In this document: positions 1 to 9,900 of the stretch, one piece after another | How positions within the stretch are numbered: the first letter of the stretch is position 1 | How the letters are laid out: every line of letters begins with the position of its first letter | NCBI GenBank assembly: GCA_012800525.1 | Contig: JAAZJD010000038.1 | Span: 1-64,000 of the forward strand | Length of the DNA: 64,000 bases | Reading direction: 5' to 3' | From: Clostridiales bacterium | GTDB lineage: Bacteria; Bacillota; Clostridia; Christensenellales; DTU072 | The notes under the pieces: model-generated | Told to the model about the DNA's origin: nothing | The model's input: the letters and a program-made list of their open reading frames with translations, nothing else | Databases searched by the model: none | Made by a program: the position numbers and the translations under genes

Positions 1-943
1 GAATCGTCCCTATATACATATCCACATAATATCTAAAATCTTTAGTTTTCTCACTATGATTTAAGAAAAAATAATAATTTACATTACCTGCATTGTCTTC
101 AACCCTTAAATAATACCTTGCTGGTTCTGCAATATTAAATTTATAATAACCATCCTCTAGAGTTGCAGATAGTGAATCTACAAAATTAAAATGGTTGTCA
201 TATATCTCTATTAAGTTTAAATAACTATCAAACGAATCTAAGGGTTTAATATCGGTTAATAACACATATAACTCACTGTCAAACTTTGAAGAAGTAGATT
301 CTTTATCTTTTATAATATCAACCGTTTTTATTCCACTTTTACCACCTGAAATTGATTTTGATTCATCCGAAAAAGGAACCTTATATATTCTTCCATATGG
401 AGTGATATCAAAATCAATTTCATTAATACTCGTTATAGTCGGTGCATCAATATCTATTTTTTCAATGTAAGCAATAATTTCTTCTTGCCTATCATCATAT
501 AAGACATTAGCATAAAATGTCCCATTGCTTTTAAAAACCAAAGAAAATATCCACTTTTCATTTTCATATTTAAGTTTAGAGCCCCTATTTATATCTTCCT
601 CAATATAAGAATTTAATTCTATTGGACTTTCTTGACTTGCAATTGCATAATTTTTAAACTTTATAGCATCTTCTGGTATAAAATAAATTTCTATCAAAGG
701 CGCACTTGATATATTTTCTATTTCAAAAATATATTCTATGCCATCTTTTACTGTAAAATAATCACCTTTGGGAGATTTTATTTTGTAATTAAAAGGCTGA
801 CCAGTGTTTGCATATGCATTTATACTAAAACAATTTAAATTTTTATTTGTAATAAAGAAAAGAAAAAACAACAACAAAACACAAATAATAATAAAATATT
901 TATTCTTTTTCTGCTTATTAAAAACAGTCACCCCTTCATTCAT
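1..943 (-). CDS. Secreted/membrane-anchored protein with N-terminal hydrophobic segment, 3' end outside the window (partial)
   Basis: Manual translation of the minus strand from ATG at 943 stays open to position 1: MNEGVTVFNKQKKNKYFIIICVLLLFFLFFITNKNLNCFSINAYANTGQPFNYKIKSPKGDYFTVKDG...YYKFNIAEPARYYLRVEDNAGNVNYYFFLNHSEKTKDFRYYVDMYIGTI. Not in the ORF track. Lies ~24 nt downstream of the giant ORF on the same strand. Confidence 0.8.
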   Translation of the reverse strand, partial: MNEGVTVFNKQKKNKYFIIICVLLLFFLFFITNKNLNCFSINAYANTGQPFNYKIKSPKGDYFTVKDGIEYIFEIENISSAPLIEIYFIPEDAIKFKNYAIASQESPIELNSYIEEDINRGSKLKYENEKWIFSLVFKSNGTFYANVLYDDRQEEIIAYIEKIDIDAPTITSINEIDFDITPYGRIYKVPFSDESKSISGGKSGIKTVDIIKDKESTSSKFDSELYVLLTDIKPLDSFDSYLNLIEIYDNHFNFVDSLSATLEDGYYKFNIAEPARYYLRVEDNAGNVNYYFFLNHSEKTKDFRYYVDMYIGTI

Positions 944-966
944 AAATCTTTTTAATAGACTGGTTT

Positions 967-3900
967 TTATTTACGCCAATTCCGTTTTTTATTTATTTCT
1001 GCTCTTTCGACTCGTTTTTCTGCCCTTATTTGAGCCTCTTCTTCGTCAACACCAAATCCATAAGCTCTTTGTACTTCTGAGGACACCTTCTTTCTCTTTT
1101 TCAAAGGATATGCAATTAATATAGCTATTATTCCAACTATTAACATTAACACTGCACCAGCAATGACAATCACCCAATAAGGAAATTCATTTGAATATAT
1201 TAAAATTTCACCTGAACTATTTGCATGGAAAGTTAAGTAATCATCTTCTCTTTCAGCTTGAATACTTTGTCCCGCAAGATTTCCTTTGAATTCTACTTTT
1301 AAATTTTTAGATGCAAGCATCTCTTTAGGTAGCTTAATATAAAATTTTACAGGAGCATCAACAGTTGTTTCAATTCCATTTTTCATAACTACTATACGCT
1401 TAACAACGGCAGTTTGTCCAATGAGTTTAGTTAATGCGCTTGTTTTGTTAGCCGTATCTTCTATGTCTAAAAACTCAACACTAACATTAGGATCAAATCC
1501 CTCTAAATTTCTCGCATAAGATTCTGAATTATAATCATGTATAATTTCTTTCTTAATTTTAACTTCTAAATTATCTACTGAAGGCATATTCACATAATAA
1601 TTTGAAGCAGCTAAACCACTAATTGACATCTTCCGAACTGCTATTTTATGTACCCCAACATTAAACCTTCCGTCAACAGTCATCGCTTGCATCGAAAGCT
1701 TTACCTCATCATTGCCTTCAATCCCCTCTAGCTCACCTGAAATTCTAATATCACTTAAGCCATCATATGCTTTATCATAAGCAATTATATTAGTTATAGC
1801 TAAAGCCTTTCTTTTTATAACAAACAAACTATTAATTTGTATGGGATGATAATTTTCATCTATAATTTCTGCTTTTACCGCATGTGTACCAGCAGATTGT
1901 GGCATAGCTTGACCAGAACCAGGAAATGTTATTTTCACTTTCACGTTAGCCGAAACTGGTGATGTTATTATATTGGGTGGTAAGATTGTACTTCCATAAA
2001 CATTGTTAGTTAAAGAAGAATTTTCAAAACTAATGTTAACTGTTGCTTTCACTATATTAAATCTAATACTCTCCATTGCTTTCAATGTATAATTTGATAA
2101 GTTGTCCATTTTAGGATATATTAAATATTCACCGACATTAGTTGGTGCATTTATAAACCTTGAAGATGAATTAGGTTTTCCATACTCCACTTCAATGCCT
2201 TCTGAAATTAAATCAACTTTATCCATATCAAATAAAGCAAGAGAGGATTGATTAACCTTTATTAACTTATTTAATGTTTGACCATATTGAGTTTGATATT
2301 CATTGACAAGTTTTGAATCTAGATTATCAACAATATAATAATCTAATGAAACAGTTCTTTTCAAAATATTAATATAATATTCTACTTCACCACAATAATT
2401 ATCATCTTCTATGGTAGCTACATAGCTGCCATATGTTCCGACATTTCTAATTATGCCAGTATTCAATTCTTCTTCAAATGCCACATTGCTTACTAAAGCA
2501 TCTTCTCCTTCAAAAAAACTAAACGTTGGAGCTGTAATTAAATCTCCATAAATAAATGTGGTATTTTCAACAACAAAACTCAATAATTTCTTAACAACTC
2601 TAACATTAGTTTTACCTTCATATTGTTCATAATTTGCATCATTTGGAATAAAAATATATTCGCTTTCATATAATCCTACTCCCAAGATCATTGGTATATT
2701 TGGATATTTATACTGAATTGTCCCTAGTATAGCCCCTAGCATGATGTTGTTTTCATTTTTAAATACACCACCTGAAATTGAACTAGCTTGAAGCTTATCC
2801 CCATAACTTATATTTGTAGTTTGAGGATTTTCGGCACAATATATTTTCCCAGCATTAATTGTAAACTGTGTACTTGTTTCACCTATATAATTTCTGTGAT
2901 TTGATCTAACAGTTATTTTATAAACACCCACATTTCGTGGATATTCAACGGCTACCCCTCCTAAAGTTTCAGCCGTAATAATAGTTTCAATTTGCTCATT
3001 AAGAACAGTTGAAAAACTTGGCCACATTGCCTCAGCAGTATAAAAAACAGATAAATTACTGAATTTAAAATCGATTTCTCTTTGTTCAACCTTGATACTC
3101 ATATATGAATAAGAAATATCAAAATTGGGAGATATTGGCTGAAATACTACCCTAACCTCATTATATTCACCAGCATTAGGCCTTTCACCTACAATTGGAT
3201 CTGACAAAAAGAATACACCTTCAATTAATGTTTGCCCTATTGTTTCAACAGCACGCCCGCCTTCTAAAATAACATCATGTAACAAAGAATCTCCATATTT
3301 AATTGTTTTTTGCGGAGAAAATGGAGTTGTTTCAATATGTGTTTTTGCCTTATTTATTTTTAAATCAACATTGGCGCTACCTTTATATCCCTCTATCCCT
3401 ACAACTGTTACAGTCACCCTATAATTACCTGCATTTTGTGGCCGGTCCACACTTTGGTTTGCGTTATCTTTGTCATTATAAGATAATACATACCCTTGAT
3501 TTTCAATCAGTGAAACTGGAACTTGAATATTTCCACGCATATAATAAAAACTTGGTAATATACTATAGTGTTGCCCAAAGGTTATTTGATATTCAGGTTT
3601 ATCAAATGTAATATTTAAGTTAGCTTTTTCAACTATATAATCAAACCTTCGATCTATCGAATAATAAAATGGATGAGTTTGTAAGACTTTTATTTTTACA
3701 TAATAAGTACCTAATGCCCTAGGCTGAGAACCTCCCAGTAAAACATCATTATTAAGTCTATAATATTTTACATCTAAAACTTCATTGGGAATAATTGCAT
3801 CGTCAACCATAAACTTGACATGCAAATGGGTATCAATAAAGCTTATTTGATTATTTACTATTACAATATCATCAGTGATATCACGTTTATTAATAATAAA

Positions 3901-6900
3901 TTCAACAACAGCTTCGCCATAGTATTTACCTTGCCCTAATAGTTGGCCATCATTAGCATAGTTACGCTCATCTACTGATATATAAAATCGATATCTATCG
4001 GGTGCAATAGTTGCAGATGCCTCTACTTCTTGATTAGAGGAATTCAATATTTTAGAAATTATAATATGCTCGCTAGATATTTGATAACTTGTATTATTTA
4101 TATTTAGATGTTGCTTAATATTTATTGGAAGCCCATCATAACTTTTACTAGATTGACTTAATGTAATGTTGTTAGCAGCAATTTTAACCATTGCCCAAGA
4201 CGTTATTGTTATATTCATTAATTCATAATTAGTATTTTCTATTTTTAATCCACATGTAACAAACGGTAAAGCAATATCAGAAGTAGAAACAACTCTAGCT
4301 AAATCCTCCTCTGATGCACTATTAACTATATATGTAACATCATACTGAGTAATGATTGAATAATTTTTACTGTCTGCAAGTTGAATATGATATTGTTTGT
4401 TATTAATTGCTTCTAAAATAGTTTGATTTTTATGAACTCTTAAATATGATTTGTTTGCATCATAAATCATTGTCCCTAGGTTTAAAGGAACTGTAACCTT
4501 TCCATAATATATGTTAAAAGTAGTGTCCGTTGGGATAAATTGGAAATCAACTTCCTCTCCAACATTTGGAACAATATTTGAGTTAACCCATGAAAAAGTG
4601 CCAGATTTATCTATTCCTCCGCCTTGAGCGGTACCTGTAATTTCAAAGCAATTTAAACTTTCTCCATAAATTGCATTTTCACCATTAATGTGTGCAACAG
4701 TAATATCTACACTTGTTATAGTATTTCCAACAATCCAAATAGAGGCTTGTACAGTTGTATCAAAATAATATTGTGTTTCACTTGGAACAAAACGCAAAAC
4801 AATAAAATTTTTATTAGCCGCTGTAAACTGTCTACCATATTCATTTTCATGTATAGAAAATGTACCAGATATTTGTGTCTGAGTACCTTCTATGATTGCT
4901 TTGCCTCCTGATATAATGCTGTTGTCAGATTCTGAAAGCACATCTCCAAGATTTTTATCTTGCAAGTTAGGAATTACTACAATTTTAGGAAGAGCCTTGC
5001 TTATGGTAAACTGTGTTGCAGAAATCTTCTCACCAGCATAGTTAAAATCATCTATTCTAACTTTTACATCATATTTCCCAACATCCTTAGGAAATGCTTG
5101 AGAAAACTCTCCACCAAGTTTTTTGTAAAAAATTGTCAATTTTATCTCAGGATAATCACCGGAAATATTGGCAGGACTAGCGCCTGAAATCTCTTCTAAC
5201 GTTCTATTTACTTGAGCCTGAACCCTTAGCTCTTTTGCTTGATATGATTGTGTTAATGATTCTTCAATAAAATATAATGATTGTGATATATCTCTTTTTG
5301 TAATTTTTAAATTCAATTTTGATAACGGATTGTTAAAATTAGCAGAAAAATCAGCATTTAATTCATAAGTAACATCTAATCTATAATCGCCTACACCATA
5401 ATTGCTAATATTTTGATATACCTTCCATTCACCAATTCCGTGTTGCATAAGTTCTGCTGGAGCTGAGCTTCCGTGCTTTTGCCATTTTATTTCTGCAGAA
5501 TTTTGATTTATTGATGAGTTGACATAAGACATTTCTGATCCATAAGCAATAGAACTAACGCCAATATTTAAAGTTGGAGCAACGGTAACAGTTAGATTTG
5601 CTTTTTGTATTGTAATAAATGTGTAGTATGTTCCTGTATAATTTCCTGAGCCTGCAACAGAAATCCTAGTGTAATATATCCCAGCATTTATTGCAGAGCT
5701 TTCATACCCTTGAAGTTCTTTGTAAGATCTGTCAGATTCATCATATGGTACACCATCAATATAATATACGGTACTTTCATCGATCTTTTTATATTCATAA
5801 GATGCGACTGAAGAAAATTCTCCTAATAAAAATCTAGCAGAAATGGCTCCACCATTATAATAAAATGTCCTTAATTGAGTTTCAATGTTATAATTTGAAA
5901 AATCAATTTCTTGTGCTTCTACTATAAGTTCTAATTCTTCACCCATTAAATCTGTTGTTATAGCTCTAATATATCCATCTTGATTAAAATTTACTCTCAC
6001 TTTGTAAATCCCAGCATCACCGTTAGGCTTTAATGCAGTCCAAACCGTTTCAGCTTGATACTTATATTCTACTGAGTATGCCACCGATTGATGAGGTGAG
6101 TCTATGCCATCAATAATTACTCTTTCAAAAATTACTCCCACATCTACAAGTGTGTCGCTGCTATTTGGATTTGCATATACTTGAGTTAAATCAGAAAAAC
6201 CTACTATACTTGGAACAATATAGAAGGTTAAATTTTGAGAGCCTTCAAAATTTCTATGTACTACTGAAATGCTCATCGAGTATTTCCCAACTCTAGTAGG
6301 CTCAACCACATTGCCTGCATAATTAACAAAAGTTTTGTTATATCTAAATTCATTAGCAACACTTTCAATGTTAGTAAAATCAGAATTGTATACTGGTATA
6401 GGAGATTGAGGCATACCTGTATATGTTTGCTCTATATCACTATTTGAAAAATTGATTTTTGCCTTATTTACAACTATATTTTTAGTGTCTTGCCCTTGCA
6501 AAACCGTTGTATATTCATCTGAAATATCTTCTCTAATCTTTACTTTTAAAATATAGTTACCAGATTCGATAATTGACAATACAGGGCCATTAGCACTTAA
6601 ATACTGAATGTTTAAAATAACATTTAATCTTTCCTGTGGAATATATTCATTAGAAATAGGATGCTTTATATTAATTATAGGTTTTTGCTCCTCTCCATTG
6701 TAAGTGTAAGTAAAAGAATCCGTATCATATTCAAAAGCAACATTTCTTTTAGTAACATTGAAAATCAAGCTTTTTTCAAATGGTTTAAAATATTGATAAA
6801 TGCCATTATCTCCAATTGGTGTGAAGTTAACAAGATATTCTCTTTCACCTATACGTATTTGTTCAACCCCTTCTTCTATGATAATGCCAACCTGACTATT

Positions 6901-9900
6901 TTCAACAAAATTTAAATTGCCTGAAAAATATAGCATATTGCTTTGATTTCCATTATTTAATGTTATATTTTCCAACAAATGATTCAAATCCGCTAACATA
7001 TACCCAAATTCTAAATCAGGCAAACTTTGGTTTAAATGGAGTTCTGGCCTAATTACATAACAAGGTTTTTGAATGCTGCCTACATAATTACTTTCAAGAT
7101 TAGAAACAGATATAATAACTATGTATATCCCTGGCTTTGTATTTCTACCAATCTTCGGAATTCGAATAAAATCTGGGTAATTTTGATCGATAAATTCTCC
7201 TAATTCAGTGTTTGGTTCTTCATTTTCGCCTCTAGCCCTAAAATACATATAATTTAAACGAATATTTGGTATCGGGTCACCTCCAACATTAACCGTTAAC
7301 TTATCACTTTCGTTGTTTTCATGTGAATAATAATAAATTAAACCTTTTGTATCCTCACCACTATTTGCAGGAGAACCATCACTCAAGTCCCCCTCTTTAA
7401 GATTAAATAGAAGAGTTTTATATTCTTCCCCTTCTTTATAGTTAAAATTAAACGTTACCTCTTTTGGTGTAACTGTTAATGGAATGTTTGCTTCTCCGTA
7501 AAAATAGTAACATTTTTTTAATTTATCATAGTCTGCATGGTCTTTGTTAAACTTAAAATTATAAGCAATTGAGTGATTGCCACCATTCAATATACTTCCT
7601 TCTAGAGTATTATTTACTAACGATAACGAATACATAGATGGAGTTAAAGAAAAACCATTACTTTGAATTTGGCCTTCAATACTAGAAGAATTAAATTCAT
7701 TTCCATACTCAAAAGAAGTTAAATTAACATTTTCAAAACTAAGTAGAGCCCTCACGACATTTATATCAATTTCTTGATGATAAATTTCGTAGTTATTATT
7801 CTTAACGAATATATCATTTTCATATACCCCTGCTTCCCAAATTAATCTTACTTTATGTGAGCGTGGATTATCCCCTTCATAAATGACAGGAAGTATAAGT
7901 TTTCCTTGATTCACAGGGCTATACTCCCTTTCCTCTATTACTTGTCTATCATAATACTCTTCTTCAGTTTCAAAATAAAATCTGCCATCAACTAGAATAT
8001 CTGCACCTACCGCTGGTCTAAATATTAATGGTCTTGCACTAGTAATATCCAAAATATGCAAGCTTTCATTTAAAATTTGCCCATACTCTAAGTGTCCCGT
8101 TTTTCCCAAATGATAACCATCTAAAGCATATGTTTCATAATTTTCTAGTAAAGAAATAGACGGCTCTGTAATAACCGCACCTACTGGTGGAGTTACTCTA
8201 ACTTTTATATGTTCAGTTCCTATGTAATTTAAACTATCAATAGAAACCTTAAATACATATTCACCAACATCCAAAAAGTTATATATACTATTAACGAAAT
8301 CAACATAAATCCATTCAGATTCTTTTTCAGAATATATTGAAAACAAATAATTTTCTATATATTCTATATGGTCATCGGATCCTTCAACAACTTCAATGTC
8401 AGGATGTATAGAATTCAACAAAGGCCTATTCAAATACATATACATATAGTCTATTTCATATATACCAGTTATTCCAATCAAACTATCAAACTCAAAAATT
8501 TCATCTTTTTTAGTTACATTTGTATAGTCATTTTCCGTGGCTTCTTCATCAACTTCTACATTTAGTTGCTTTTTGTTGATATTCATAATCACCGATAAAG
8601 GTGAACTTGTATAATTACACTTTGTACTATCAATACTTACTTCAACCTCATAGGTCCCTGCATTTACAGGTACTGTATTTGACCAGGCACCTCCTATTGC
8701 TCTATAAAGAACTTTGAAAACCACACCTTTTTTTCTTTCAACTGGATTGGTGATATCATCATTTAAGATTATCAAAGGCCCATTATCATCTTCAGCTGCA
8801 AAAAATATCTCCTGAGATTCACCATTATATGTTCTTTCAATAATATCACTTTGTGCGCCGCCTGCAACAAAAACCGTTGCTTGTTTAGGTAACACTCTAA
8901 CACTAATACTTACTTCTATTTTGTTATAATTACCTGAGTGTAATGTTCCAGGCCTTATAACATATTCAATTTGCCCCTCTTCTTCTACTTCATCATAATA
9001 ATATTGGAAAAAACTAAAATTATTTTGTATTGTTTCTTTGTCCAAAGACGATAAATCAATAGGTTGATATTCTATTCTTATTTGATAATTTTCACTACTT
9101 GATGGTAAAGAAAAATCATCACCATACTCACCAGTATAATTCGGAGACAAGACAGTGTATATGCCATATAATCCTCTTATATAAGATGCATGATAAAAAG
9201 TACCATTGATATTTATTGCATCATCATGAGAAATAAATTGACCTGAACTGTTTTTACTTTGAAGCTTTAACTTACCATCAATTTCATTATTGGGATCGTC
9301 CTCTAAAGGATATTTAAACATATCACCAAAAACACCTACTGAATCACCAAAATATAATACCCCCATTTGTTGCAACTGACTCAACTGTGCAAAAGCTTTT
9401 TCTATCTTATAGCTACCTATATTGCTTCCGTAATATCTAGAATTTTCTCCAACTTTTACAGAAACTCTATAACCGTATTGACCAGCATCAATAAATGGCT
9501 CTACCTTAGGTTTATCTATATCAACTGAGGTTATGTTATATAAATCAAACTGCACAGTAGAATCTGGAGATTTAGTAGCATTTTCTAGTGTTGTCAATTT
9601 TAATGTATCTCCATCATATGGCAACATTAACGTATATCCTTTTTTGCTCATAGGAATAAGTGAAGTTGTCATAATTTCTATAGGATGTGACACATCTGTA
9701 TCCAATGTAACAACTGCATAACGTCCAGGCAAACCTTGAAATTCTTCTGGAATACCGGAAGCTCCTTCCTTATATACTTTTATATTGTACTTGATAGTAT
9801 CAAAATACTCTGTTTCCATTTCAGGTTTTGGTGATATTTGCAAACCATTAATTTTTGAAAAAGCATCAAAATCGTTATTAATATCTTGAGCTATACCTAC

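Noticed and set aside
804-1124. 106-aa plus-strand ORF at the left edge
   Set aside because: Antisense to the truncated minus-strand CDS and the end of the giant ORF; Phe/Leu-rich reverse-strand artefact.
967-8900. MBG-like repeat region considered as a tandem DNA repeat or phase-variable locus
   Set aside because: Repeats are visible only at protein level; the DNA units are too diverged and no short simple-sequence tract was found.
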